Source of the DNA: Armatimonadota bacterium
GTDB lineage: Bacteria > Sysuimicrobiota > Sysuimicrobiia > Sysuimicrobiales > JACQTN01
DNA length: 15,580 bases
Reading direction: 5' to 3'
Assembly: GCA_016210785.1 (NCBI GenBank)
Contig: JACQTN010000137.1
Span: 1-15,580 of the forward strand
Positions 1 through 7,947 of this stretch are shown one piece after another; position 1 is the stretch's first letter; each line of letters begins with the position of its first letter. The notes below the pieces were generated by a model that saw only the letters and a program-made list of their open reading frames with translations, was not told where the DNA came from and did not search any database. A program made the position numbers and the translations under genes.

Positions 1-17
1 GCGATTCTCCTGTGCAT
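1..17 (-). CDS. Start of a gene running off the left edge (5 codons visible)
   Basis: An ATG at 17 (minus) opens Met-His-Arg-Arg-Ile and then leaves the window. An A/G-rich Shine-Dalgarno (AAGGGGGG) lies about 7 nt upstream, which is what makes the start credible. It follows the DppC-type permease by about 90 bp in the same orientation. A basic N-terminus like this would suit the signal peptide of the transporter's solute-binding protein, but five codons cannot show that. A second in-frame-open ATG at 81 gives a Lys/Arg-rich start with no comparable ribosome site. Confidence 0.4.
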
Positions 18-108
18 TCTGCGTCCCCCCTTCACCGCGTCGATCTGCCCGAACCTTCTTCTTCCCTCTGCCCGCGCTCATGCCTGCCCGCGCCGCTGCC
101 CGGCCCGC

Positions 109-996
109 TCACGCGCGCTGGAACCTGGGATCCATCGCCTCCGCCAGGCCCTCGCCGAAGAAGTTGAGGGCCAGGATCGTGAGCGACAGCGCGGCACACG
201 GCACCATGATCAGGTACGGATAGCTCTGCATGTGCTGAAAGGCGTCGGCGATCAGCACGCCCCACGACGGAATGGGCCGCTGCACGCCGATGCCGAGGAA
301 GCTCAGCGTCGCCTCGGTCAGGATGATCGGACCGATGTCCAGCGTGGCGCGCACCGCCACCAGGTGCACCGTGTTGGGCAGGAGGTGGCGGAGGAGGACG
401 CGGCCCCCGCCGGCGCCCTGCGCGCGGGCCGCGTCGACGAAGTCGCGCTCCTTCAGGCTGAGGATCTCCGCGCGCACGGTGCGGGCCATGGCCGGCCATC
501 CCGCCAGCGTGAGCGCGATGATGACGTTGGCGATGCCCGGTCCCAGGATCGCCGCCAGCAGGATCGCCAGGAGCAGCGACGGGAAGGCGAAGGTGATGTC
601 GGTGAGGCGCATCAGCACCTCATCCACGATCCCGCCCGCGTACCCCGCCAGGCCGCCCAGCAGGACGCCCACGGCGACCACCGCGATCACGGTGGTCCCG
701 CCGACGGCGAGCGAAATGCGGCCTCCGTAGGCGAGCCGGGTCAGCAGATCCCGGCCGTACTGGTCCGTCCCCGCGGGGTGGAGGCGCGAAGGTTCCCGGA
801 AGGTGCGGTCCAGGTTTTGCCGGTCGTAGGGGTAGGGAGACAGGAGAGGGATCAGCACGGCGCCGCAGATCACGATGAACAGCACGACCCCGGCCGCCAC
901 CGCGGCCCGGTCGCGCGCGAACGCGCGGACGGCGCGGCTGCGGATGCGGGGGCCGACCACGGGGCCCCCCGGTATGGCGTTCTCCACGACCGCCAT
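109..996 (-). CDS. ABC transporter permease, DppC/OppC type
   Basis: One of two inner-membrane channel subunits of a peptide/nickel/opine-type (PepT family) ABC importer. At residues 23-42 there is an OppC_N-like first membrane helix preceded by basic residues, then the motif GTDQYGRDLLTRL (about 76-88) typical of DppC/OppC. Several hydrophobic helices follow, with the cytoplasmic EAA loop around 177-208 (ERDFVDAARAQGA, ending RHLLPN) that docks onto the ATPase. The protein ends in the usual DPRF motif. I chose the ATG at 996 because GGAG lies 7 nt upstream; a GTG at 1017 would add seven residues and has no visible ribosome site. It lies 76 bp after the DppB-type gene (55 bp if the GTG were used), clearly the same operon. 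No ATPase or binding protein is visible in the window. Substrate cannot be told from permeases. Confidence 0.93.
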   Translation of the reverse strand: MAVVENAIPGGPVVGPRIRSRAVRAFARDRAAVAAGVVLFIVICGAVLIPLLSPYPYDRQNLDRTFREPSRLHPAGTDQYGRDLLTRLAYGGRISLAVGGTTVIAVVAVGVLLGGLAGYAGGIVDEVLMRLTDITFAFPSLLLAILLAAILGPGIANVIIALTLAGWPAMARTVRAEILSLKERDFVDAARAQGAGGGRVLLRHLLPNTVHLVAVRATLDIGPIILTEATLSFLGIGVQRPIPSWGVLIADAFQHMQSYPYLIMVPCAALSLTILALNFFGEGLAEAMDPRFQRA

Positions 997-1072
997 CTCT
1001 CGCTCCAGGGCACTCACCGGCGCACGGCCACGGGACCGGACCTCCGTCTCCCGATGCGCACGCGGAACCGCC

Positions 1073-1993
1073 TCAGTACCGGATCCGCGGATTCATGAGC
1101 GCGTACAGGACGTCGGCGACCAGGTTCATGGTGATGAAGATGGCCGTGTAGAGCAGCCCCACCGCCTGCACCATCGGGTAGTCGCGCAAGAAGAGGGCGC
1201 CTACCGCGGCCTGTCCCATCCCGGGAACGCGGAAGATCGTCTCCACCACGAACGCCCCCGTCAGTGCGAAGCTGAAGGCCAGCCCGGCCACCGTGATGAT
1301 GGCGATGGCGGCGTTGGGCAACACGTGACGCATCAGGATGTGGCGGGGCGGCAGCCCCTTGCTGCGCGCCGTGCGCACGTAGTCCTCCCCGAGCGCCTGC
1401 AGGACGCTGGCTCGCGTGATGCGCGTCATGTACGCCAGCGGCTGGATGAGGAGAGCCAGAACCGGCAGCAGGTAGTGCTCGCGCTGGCCCCACCCCGAGA
1501 CCGGGACGAGATGCAGGCCGAGGGCCAGCGTGAGAATGAGCAAGATCGCCACGACGAAGTTGGGGACCGACATGCCGCCGAGCGCGACCAGACGCGCCGC
1601 CACGTCCGTGAGCGACCCGCGCCCGACCGCCGAGATGACGCCGAGGGGCACGGCCAGCAGGATCGCGAGCGCGACGGTGAGCCCCGCCAGCCGGACCGTC
1701 ACCGGGAACGCCTGCCCGATCATCAGGCTGATGGGGCGCCCGGGATTGGCGTACGATTGCCCCAGGTCACCGCGCAGCGCGCCGGTGACGAAGCGCAGGT
1801 ACTGCTCCACCAGCGGCCGGTCCAGCCCCAGCTCGCGCCGGACGCGCGCGACCACCTGGGGATCGGGCACGTCACCCAGCAGGAGCTGGACGGGATCTCC
1901 GGGCGCGAGCCGGCCGACCACGAAGATGATTACCGAACTGGCCGCCAGGATGACCAGCATCAGCGCCAGGCGGCGGACGATGAAGCGGCTCAC
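1073..1993 (-). CDS. ABC transporter permease, DppB/OppB type
   Basis: Partner permease of the DppC-type protein downstream. The start VSRFIVRRLA followed by a helix and RLAPGDPVQLLLG (residues 28-40) is the standard DppB N-terminus. GDLGQSY (75-81) and the EAA loop at about 196-228 (GEDYVRTARSKGLPP, then RHVLPNA) are family hallmarks, as is the end LMNPRIRY. The GTG at 1993 fits the family's usual start exactly and gives 306 residues. The reading frame stays open to a TTG at 2059, which would add 22 non-family residues and overlap the upstream gene, so I reject it. The ribosome site is weak, so translation may be coupled to the isochorismatase-like gene 49 bp upstream. Confidence 0.93.
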   Translation of the reverse strand: MSRFIVRRLALMLVILAASSVIIFVVGRLAPGDPVQLLLGDVPDPQVVARVRRELGLDRPLVEQYLRFVTGALRGDLGQSYANPGRPISLMIGQAFPVTVRLAGLTVALAILLAVPLGVISAVGRGSLTDVAARLVALGGMSVPNFVVAILLILTLALGLHLVPVSGWGQREHYLLPVLALLIQPLAYMTRITRASVLQALGEDYVRTARSKGLPPRHILMRHVLPNAAIAIITVAGLAFSFALTGAFVVETIFRVPGMGQAAVGALFLRDYPMVQAVGLLYTAIFITMNLVADVLYALMNPRIRY

Positions 1994-2042
1994 CGGGCTG
2001 TCGCCACTCTCTACAAGGAGTTCGACTCTGCCACCTTGCCAC

Positions 2043-2738
2043 TCAGCGGCTGGCGCCAACGCCCGCCGCGGAGGCCTTGGCCTCCCCCTGGTCGACCTGA
2101 GCCAGGTAGTGCAGGACCTCCGCGGCCGGGATCACGTCGCCGTACTTCATGTGGATGTCGAAGAGCGTGACCTTGTGAGAGGTCATGCCGCGGTCGCAAA
2201 CGGCCTCCTGGGGCACGATGACGCGGAAGTTGTGGCAAAAGGCGTCGAGCACCGTATCCCGCACGCACCCGCTGGTGACCGTCCCGGTGACGATCACCGT
2301 GTCCACGCTGTGATAGATGAGGTAACTGAGGAGGTTGGTGCCGGCGAAGGCGCTGGGGAAGGACTTCACGATCACCGGTTCCTCGAGCAGCGGCGCCAAC
2401 TCGGGGACGATCTCGTACGCCTCGGGGCGTTGCATGATCGGGAAGGTCACGCCCCGCGTCTTCCAGCGGCCGCGCTGGACAGGCCACGCGGCCCGCTGTC
2501 CCTTCGTGTGGAAGACCGGAGCGCCAGCGGCGCGGGCCGCATCCAGGATGGGACGGATCGCGCGCGCGCAGTCCCGCGCCCCGGCGCTGGCGAACGGGTA
2601 CGCGGGATCGACGAATGCTGCGAACATGTCGATGATGATCAACGCGGGCCGGCGGCCGAAGCCCACCCGTCCGCCCCACCCCGCCTGCTCGTAGATCCCC
2701 TGCTCTTCCTGTGGAATCACGTCATCCCAGATGGCCAT
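2043..2738 (-). CDS. Isochorismatase-like cysteine hydrolase (N-carbamoylsarcosine amidase-like)
   Basis: A 231-residue cytosolic hydrolase of the isochorismatase superfamily. The catalytic triad is visible: Asp37 in ALIIIDMFAAFVD, Lys125 in VIVKSFPSAFAGTNL, and the nucleophile Cys158 in TGTVTSGCVRDTVLDAF, preceded by the expected cis-peptide region. The N-terminal segment (IWDDVIPQEEQGIYEQAG) and the TSGCVR box resemble the N-carbamoylsarcosine amidohydrolase subgroup more than true isochorismatases, so an amidase acting on a small C-N substrate is the best guess. The start ATG has a run of six G about 7 nt upstream. It heads the minus-strand run leading into the two permease genes. This suggests, but does not prove, that the transporter imports its substrate or a precursor. 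Confidence 0.88.
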   Translation of the reverse strand: MAIWDDVIPQEEQGIYEQAGWGGRVGFGRRPALIIIDMFAAFVDPAYPFASAGARDCARAIRPILDAARAAGAPVFHTKGQRAAWPVQRGRWKTRGVTFPIMQRPEAYEIVPELAPLLEEPVIVKSFPSAFAGTNLLSYLIYHSVDTVIVTGTVTSGCVRDTVLDAFCHNFRVIVPQEAVCDRGMTSHKVTLFDIHMKYGDVIPAAEVLHYLAQVDQGEAKASAAGVGASR

Positions 2739-2862
2739 GGACGTTCCCCCCTGGCGAGGCCGGGCCGGCGCACGCAGCGCCTGGCCCGGTCTCCTCGGCT
2801 ATTCGTGGTGGTGTTCCGCGAACCCTCTCACGCCTACGTGGGCGTCTCGGAAACACCATACT

Positions 2863-3093
2863 TCATTCATGCGCAGGCCCGGCTTCCCACGATGTATCGG
2901 TATCGGTGCTGCGAGTGGAACTGCGCAGGATTGAACTCGTGCCGCCGAGGGACGCCGCGTTGGCCTCTTCCACCAACCGGTCGAAGGTCGCGTTGTTATA
3001 GTTGACCGGATTGAGCCCTGCTTTGCTGTACAGCCACAACTCGTGGTAGCAATTCGGCGACAGGATGGCCGCGCGCGCCCTCCCGACCTGTCC
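2863..3093 (-). pseudogene. Relic of a family 5 extracellular solute-binding protein (DppA/OppA-like)
   Basis: Reading through the stop of the LLM oxidoreductase in the same frame gives an open stretch of 76 codons. Its first half (about 3072-2953) contains NPVNYNNATFDRLVEEANA preceded by ILSPNCYHELWLYSKAG. This looks like the late C-terminal-domain segment of SBP_bac_5 proteins (the consensus is close to NYxNxxFDxLxxEA). After 2953 the similarity stops in all three frames. There is no start codon or ribosome site, and both flanking portions of the roughly 500-residue family protein are absent, so this is debris rather than a gene. A transporter of the matching type lies just downstream, but nothing shows the relic belonged to it. 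Confidence 0.6.
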
Positions 3094-4095
3094 TCACACG
3101 CGGTGGATCCTGGGCAGCACCTCCTCCAGGAATTTCGCGATCTGTCCCTTCTGGTCCCACGAGCACATCCGGATGATGATGGTCCCCGCGCCCGCGTCGA
3201 CGAAGCGCTGCACGCCCGCGGCGCACTCCTCCGCGGAGCCCCACGAACACCACAGCCGCACCATTTCGGGCGACACGTGGGGCGCCCCGAAGTAATCGCC
3301 CAGGAACGCCGCCGTCTCGTCGTAGGCGGCCTGCCGGTTGGAATTGACGTTGAGGTTGTAGAAGACGATCGTCGCGCGCGGATCGAGCGGACGCCCCTCC
3401 TCCCGCGCCATCTCCCGGATGCACGTCCAGCGCCGGACGAACTCTTCCGGCGTGATGAGGAGTGTCATCCACCCGTCGGCGTGGCGGGCCACGCGGCGCA
3501 GCGCGCGCTCGACCCCGGCGGCACCGACCCGCTGCTCGCTGGGGTTGCTGGCGACGAAGATGGGGTAGGGCCGCTGGACCGGCCGGACGTCAAGGGTGAC
3601 CCTGTCTAGCCGGTAGAACCGGCCTCGGTGACTCACCCCCTCTTCTCCCCAGAGCCGGCGTAAGATCGTGAGGCCCTCGACGAGCCGGGCGGGGCGCTCG
3701 GCGGACTGCACGCCCATGGCGCGCAGCTCGCGCGCTCCCTCGGGCGTCTGGTCGGCCGGGTACCCCATGCACACCGCCAGAATGCTGCGGCCGGCGGAGA
3801 TGACGTCAACGCTGGCCCACTGCAGCGCAAAGAGCAGCGGGTGGCGCTGGACGAAGGTAGCCATGCAGGAGACGCCGAGCCGGACGCGCCGCGTCGCCGC
3901 GGCGAGAGCGCTCAGGATGGCGATAGCCTCCAGCCGGGGTTTCGAGATGATGCTGTCGCCGATCCAGAGGCTGTCGACGTCTCCGTCCCGATCAATCTGC
4001 CTGGCCAGCGCGACGTGGTCTTCCGCGGAGAACTTCCCAACCGCGACACCGCGATTGGGAAGGAAGAAACCGACGTGCGTGGCGGACGGTGCCAT
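3094..4095 (-). CDS. LLM class flavin-dependent oxidoreductase
   Basis: A 333-residue luciferase-like monooxygenase family protein (TIM barrel) that would use FMN or coenzyme F420. Visible landmarks are HVGFFLPNRG at the first strand, DSLWIGDSIISKPRLEAI (41-58), RVRLGVSC followed by RHPLLFALQWASVD (84-97), the GRSILAVCMGY segment (102-112), RPARLVEGLTILRRLWG (134-150) and the late TIIIRMCSWD strand. I chose ATG 4095 because AGGAGG sits 8 nt upstream and family homology starts there; the frame stays open to 4311 but that stretch is not family sequence. Divergent from the MFS gene. The substrate cannot be predicted; catabolic oxidations and F420-dependent reductions are both common in this family. 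Confidence 0.9.
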   Translation of the reverse strand: MAPSATHVGFFLPNRGVAVGKFSAEDHVALARQIDRDGDVDSLWIGDSIISKPRLEAIAILSALAAATRRVRLGVSCMATFVQRHPLLFALQWASVDVISAGRSILAVCMGYPADQTPEGARELRAMGVQSAERPARLVEGLTILRRLWGEEGVSHRGRFYRLDRVTLDVRPVQRPYPIFVASNPSEQRVGAAGVERALRRVARHADGWMTLLITPEEFVRRWTCIREMAREEGRPLDPRATIVFYNLNVNSNRQAAYDETAAFLGDYFGAPHVSPEMVRLWCSWGSAEECAAGVQRFVDAGAGTIIIRMCSWDQKGQIAKFLEEVLPRIHRV

Positions 4096-4259
4096 GAAGG
4101 GAGCCTCCTGAGGCGTCAAGAACCCGGACGGCTGGTCCTGTAGGTTCGTGAAGCCGATTGGCGCATCCTGCCGCGGCGAACGGCGGTTCTCAGGCGCCCG
4201 CGGTTCACGGCCCTCCGGGAAGAGGGGCGCCATGACGCCGGCATGAATATCTACGCCCG
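4096..4259. promoter_or_regulatory. Divergent intergenic region between LLM and MFS genes
   Basis: This 164 bp gap separates two genes transcribed outward, so it must hold promoters for both. On the minus strand an AGGAGG ribosome site lies 8 nt before the LLM start, and a TTGACG hexamer lies just upstream of that, too close to be a usable -35. I could not identify a convincing -35/-10 pair or an operator palindrome. Confidence 0.4.
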
Positions 4260-5549
4260 ATGAGCGAAACGGAACACCACGGTATCGATCGCCCCGCGGC
4301 GGGCGTGGCACCTGCGGTCGCCGCGGCCGCGCGAACGCGCCGTCTGTCCAGCGCGTTTGGAGCGCCCGGATATCTCTGGCTGTGGCTGAATTCCCTGTCC
4401 ACCTCCGCGGCGTGGACGGTGGAGACGCTGGGCCAGGGGTGGCTCCTGCTGCATCTCACCGACTCAGCGTTTTGGGTCGGAGTCGGCGCCGGCGTGCGGG
4501 GCGCAGCCCAGCTGCTCTTCAGCATTCCCGCCGGCGCGCTGGCGGACCGCGTGGACCGGCGCCGGCTGCTGCAGTGCACCCACGGCGTGGCCGCGCTGGG
4601 GGCCCTCGTCCTCGCGGTCCTCATCATCACCCGCGCAGTGAAGATCTGGCACGTGCTCGCGTTCGTGGGGACCGCCGGCCTCGTCAACGCCGCCAACCGG
4701 CCGGCTGCCAGCGGGCTCATCTACGAGGTGGTGGGCGAGCGGCGGCTGCTGAACGCCAGCGCCCTCCTGTTCATGGCGGCGAGCCTGGTCCGCATCGCCG
4801 GAGCGATCGCCGGCGGCTTCGTCATCGACCGGCTGGGGATCGGCCCCAACTACCTGGCGGCGTCGGTGGTGCACGTGGGCGCGGTCGTCTCCCTGTCCCT
4901 GCTGAAGATGCCCGCCCGCGCCCGGCCGGCGGCGGAGCCGTTCTTCAAAGCGGTGATGGCCGGGCTCTCCTACTCGCTGACCCGCCGTGTCCGCAACCTG
5001 ATGGTCTTGAGCGTCTTCGTCGAGGCGTTCGGCTTCTCGTATCACACCATGATTCCGGTGATGGCGCGCGACGTGCTCAAGGTCGGGGCCGTCGGCCTGG
5101 GGTACCTGACCAGCATGAGCGGGATCGGGCAGTTGCTCGCCACGATGCTGGTGGCCTCCCGGGGCGAGGTGCGGAACAGAGGGGAGTTGATGGTGGGTGG
5201 CGCGCTGGGGCTCGGCGTGGCCGTGCTGCTGTTCGGCCTGTCGCCCTGGTTTCTTGTGTCGCTGATGATCGTGACCTTTGCCGGCGCCATGAGCAGCACG
5301 TACGACGCGGCCATCTTTACGGTGCTGCAGACGCAGGCGTCGGATGAGATGCGGGGCCGGGTCCTGGGGCTGTACTACGCAACCATCGGCTTCAATCAAC
5401 TGGGCGGGTTCGGGGTCGGCGCCCTGGCGACGCTGGTGGGCGTGCCGGGTGCGCTGATGATCGGGGGGAGCATCGCCGCGGTGAGCGCGTTCGCGCTCCT
5501 CCCCAGCGTGCGGGGCATCGGCACGCCGGCGCAGTCCGGTGACAGGTGA
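4260..5549 (+). CDS. MFS transporter, MFS_3 (EntS-like) family
   Basis: A 429-residue inner-membrane major facilitator, about 12 hydrophobic segments, with a 34-residue polar N-terminal extension. Motif A between helices 2 and 3 is clear: GALADRVDRRRLL (92-104). LIYEVVGERRLLNASAL (153-169) and SDEMRGRVLGLYY (361-373) are typical of the MFS_3 exporters related to the enterobactin exporter EntS. Members usually expel small molecules such as siderophores or drugs by proton antiport. No siderophore genes are nearby, so the cargo is unknown. The ATG at 4260 has only a weak ribosome site, but homology begins soon after it. Convergent with the DUF3604-like gene. Confidence 0.9.
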   Translation: MSETEHHGIDRPAAGVAPAVAAAARTRRLSSAFGAPGYLWLWLNSLSTSAAWTVETLGQGWLLLHLTDSAFWVGVGAGVRGAAQLLFSIPAGALADRVDRRRLLQCTHGVAALGALVLAVLIITRAVKIWHVLAFVGTAGLVNAANRPAASGLIYEVVGERRLLNASALLFMAASLVRIAGAIAGGFVIDRLGIGPNYLAASVVHVGAVVSLSLLKMPARARPAAEPFFKAVMAGLSYSLTRRVRNLMVLSVFVEAFGFSYHTMIPVMARDVLKVGAVGLGYLTSMSGIGQLLATMLVASRGEVRNRGELMVGGALGLGVAVLLFGLSPWFLVSLMIVTFAGAMSSTYDAAIFTVLQTQASDEMRGRVLGLYYATIGFNQLGGFGVGALATLVGVPGALMIGGSIAAVSAFALLPSVRGIGTPAQSGDR

Positions 5550-5552
5550 CGC

Positions 5553-5623
5553 GGGCGCCGGAGCAGACGGGGCGCCGGAGCAACCGCGACGGCGGACCAA
5601 CCGGGACGCCGGATCAACTGGCG
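5553..5623. repeat. Degenerate GC-rich tandem repeat between convergent genes
   Basis: About four imperfect units of 16-22 bp follow the MFS stop, built on a core like GCCGGAxCAACCGGGAC. They begin near 5553, 5569, 5591 and 5608. The first two contain the palindrome GGCGCC. The tract sits between the MFS stop (plus) and the DUF3604-like stop (minus), where a bidirectional terminator would be expected, but no U-tract is visible. Confidence 0.5.
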
Positions 5624-5636
5624 TGCCGCGCGCGCT

Positions 5637-7832
5637 CTACCGGCGAAGGTGGACGTAGATGGGGCTCGACCAGGCCGTCTCGCCGTCGGCCTGGATCACG
5701 CGCACCCAGTAGGCATTCACTCCTGCGCGGGCGTTGTCGTCGCGAAACGTGAAGTCGCAGTGCTCCGCCGCGCTCCCCGCGGGGACGCGCGCCGCCCTTA
5801 CGTGTTGCCCCACGCCGCCGCAGTCGAAGAACACCTCGCTGTCCCGCTCCACCTCGCCGAGGGTGAACTCCACCCGCGCCGGCGGCGTCTCCACGCGGAT
5901 GGCGGCATCGGGTGGCACATCCACGCTCAGTGTGAAGCCGTGCCGGTTCCCAAAGGTGATGGACTGCCAGCGCACGTGCCGCTCGCCCTGCTCGATGACG
6001 CCGTACCGGCGGTTGTGGAACATGGGATCGGTGATTGCGGTGATGCGACCCTCAGAAAGCGTCAGCCCGCCGTGCCAGGTAGTGTGCCGGCCGCGGCCCT
6101 TGATGCGCGCCCCGCCCCAGGTGACGCGCACCTTACCCGGCGCAAACTGATCGGGCGTCACCAGCGGATGGGTGTAGACGCACTCCTGGCCGCGAAAGAT
6201 CTCCACCCGCTCCAGCGGCCGGGTGCCGTGCGCCACCACGCGGATCGCCGGTGGCCGCGACGCGGCGAACTCCGCGCCCATCGGGTGGCCGTCTGCCTCC
6301 ATCCACAGGAAGATGCGCTCGCCCGTGGTCCCGCAGGTGCGCCGCGCGAAGTACGCCTCCCAGATCGCCTCGCGCGTCAGCTCGCGGGCGTAGCAGCCGG
6401 TCAGCCCACCCCGCACGCCAAAGTGAGAGGACGTACCGTAGGTGGCGCCGGGGCGGCCGGTGTGGTCATCGGAGTTGCACACCACGCCCACCCGGTATCC
6501 CCGTTCCAGCGCCTCCCGCAGCAGCCATTCGAAGTGGCCGTGCACCGACGCGATCTCCACCACCGGTTCCAGCGATGGCTCGTGGAACGTCAGGTTGCAG
6601 GGCCGGCCGCCCACGTGCGGGATCACCAGGGCCGGCTTCCCCTTGAGAGTCTGGTAAAGCTCAGTCACCGGGTACCGGTCGGTGTGCTCGTCCGACCGGT
6701 CGGGGATGCACCAGTGGCTGGAGCGGTAGGCGGGCATGCCGTCGTGCAGCCAGAAGACGTTGTGGTCGCCGCCCGCCGGCGTGTTGCCCGACCACTCGTA
6801 GCCCGGGAAGGTGACGAACCGCCCGGGCCGGTGGAATCCCTTTACGTGCTCGCCGATCTCCGCGTAGTGTTCCGCGGTGATCTGGAAGTCGTTGCCATTG
6901 TGGCCGGAGTAGTCCAGCGCACCCGCATCCCGGGCGTACGCGAAGTACTCCTCCACGCTGCCCGTGCCCACCGTCTTGTCGGTCTGCCCGTGGATGTCGC
7001 CCCAGTAGATGCGAAACGGCGGCGCGTGCTCCAGCACCTGCACGGGGTTGGCCTGGACGCGCCAGCCGCGCTCCGCGTCCACCACGGTAGGGCGGGCGAA
7101 TCCCGGCCGCGCGAGCACCAGCCCTTCAAAGCGGTGGATGCCCCGGTCCTCCGCGCCGAAGGTGTACGGGCCGGGCAGCGCCGCGCCGTCCACCGGCTCG
7201 AAGCGCACCGTCCCCCGGTAATCCCGGCAGGGATTGCCCCACTCGTCCTCCGCCTTCACCGTGAGGGCGAAGCGCTCGCCGCGCACCACCTGGGAGGGGC
7301 CCAGCACCATCAGCCGGTGCGGCGGACCGCTGACGATGGAAGTCACCGTCTCCCCGGGCACGTGCGCCCACTCGCCCGACTGGAAGCACTCCACCGTCAC
7401 CCGGAACTCGTGCCGGCTTTCCACGAAGGTCTGCGCCCGCGCCCCCAGACCTCCGCCGGAGGTGTCGCCGATGGTCACGGTCACCTGGTCGCCTTCCGCG
7501 AGATCGCCGTCGAAGACCTGCACGACGATGCTGCGGAACCAGGGGCGGTAGTGGCCGAAGGGATCGACGCGGGCAGCGACCCTGGCCGCGCCGGTGGTGG
7601 TCACGGTCACATACCCCTCGCCCTTGGGATCGGTGGTCTGGAACTCGCTCCAGTCCGCGGCCAGCCGCAGCGACACCTTCAGCCGCCCGCCGTTGTCGAT
7701 GCCGTAGCGGCCCGCTGTGTAGTGGATGCGCCAGGTGCCCCAGTTACCCGCGACGATGGGGTCACGGGGATCGAGACGGGCGCGGCCAAACCAGACAGCG
7801 GGATCGCCGGGACGCGTGGTGGTGATCTCCAT
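5637..7832 (-). CDS. DUF3604/PHP-like metal-dependent hydrolase-type protein
   Basis: A 731-residue protein in three parts. Residues 1-270 are beta-rich, Ig/fibronectin-like sequence. Residues about 275-490 are a PHP-type metal-binding core: YWGDIHGQT (276-284), YSGHNGND (308-315), FPGYEW followed by GGDHNVFW (354-361), IPHVGG (404-409), VHGHFEW (430-436) and CNSDDHTGRPG (453-463). The rest is a beta-rich tail. The spaced His/Asp residues resemble the PHP/DUF3604 family, whose reaction is not established; phosphoesterase or amidohydrolase chemistry is plausible. There is no signal peptide, so a cytosolic location is inferred. I chose ATG 7832 because AAGGAAGG lies about 5-6 nt upstream; an upstream extension to 7880 is Lys/Arg-rich without family character. 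Confidence 0.8.
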   Translation of the reverse strand: MEITTTRPGDPAVWFGRARLDPRDPIVAGNWGTWRIHYTAGRYGIDNGGRLKVSLRLAADWSEFQTTDPKGEGYVTVTTTGAARVAARVDPFGHYRPWFRSIVVQVFDGDLAEGDQVTVTIGDTSGGGLGARAQTFVESRHEFRVTVECFQSGEWAHVPGETVTSIVSGPPHRLMVLGPSQVVRGERFALTVKAEDEWGNPCRDYRGTVRFEPVDGAALPGPYTFGAEDRGIHRFEGLVLARPGFARPTVVDAERGWRVQANPVQVLEHAPPFRIYWGDIHGQTDKTVGTGSVEEYFAYARDAGALDYSGHNGNDFQITAEHYAEIGEHVKGFHRPGRFVTFPGYEWSGNTPAGGDHNVFWLHDGMPAYRSSHWCIPDRSDEHTDRYPVTELYQTLKGKPALVIPHVGGRPCNLTFHEPSLEPVVEIASVHGHFEWLLREALERGYRVGVVCNSDDHTGRPGATYGTSSHFGVRGGLTGCYARELTREAIWEAYFARRTCGTTGERIFLWMEADGHPMGAEFAASRPPAIRVVAHGTRPLERVEIFRGQECVYTHPLVTPDQFAPGKVRVTWGGARIKGRGRHTTWHGGLTLSEGRITAITDPMFHNRRYGVIEQGERHVRWQSITFGNRHGFTLSVDVPPDAAIRVETPPARVEFTLGEVERDSEVFFDCGGVGQHVRAARVPAGSAAEHCDFTFRDDNARAGVNAYWVRVIQADGETAWSSPIYVHLRR

Positions 7833-7947
7833 ATCGTCCTTCCTTTTTCTTCGGCGCTGTGCAGGCGTGGTATGTTTCAACGGAAGCAGAGCCCACCCCT
7901 ACACGGGCCAACCTGGCGCAGACGGCGCGAGAAAGGAGTTCACCGTC

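Noticed and set aside
2920..2965. tRNA-like T-arm motif on the minus strand
   Set aside because: GTTCAATCC resembles a T-loop, but the flanking bases do not pair as a 5-bp stem and no acceptor or anticodon arm is present.
875..3005. Long plus-strand frames opposite the permease and hydrolase genes
   Set aside because: They are antisense shadows: Arg/His/Asp-rich, no family motifs, and no ribosome sites.
4096..4311. N-terminal extension of the LLM oxidoreductase
   Set aside because: The frame is open, but the sequence is low-complexity and the AGGAGG ribosome site points to the ATG at 4095.
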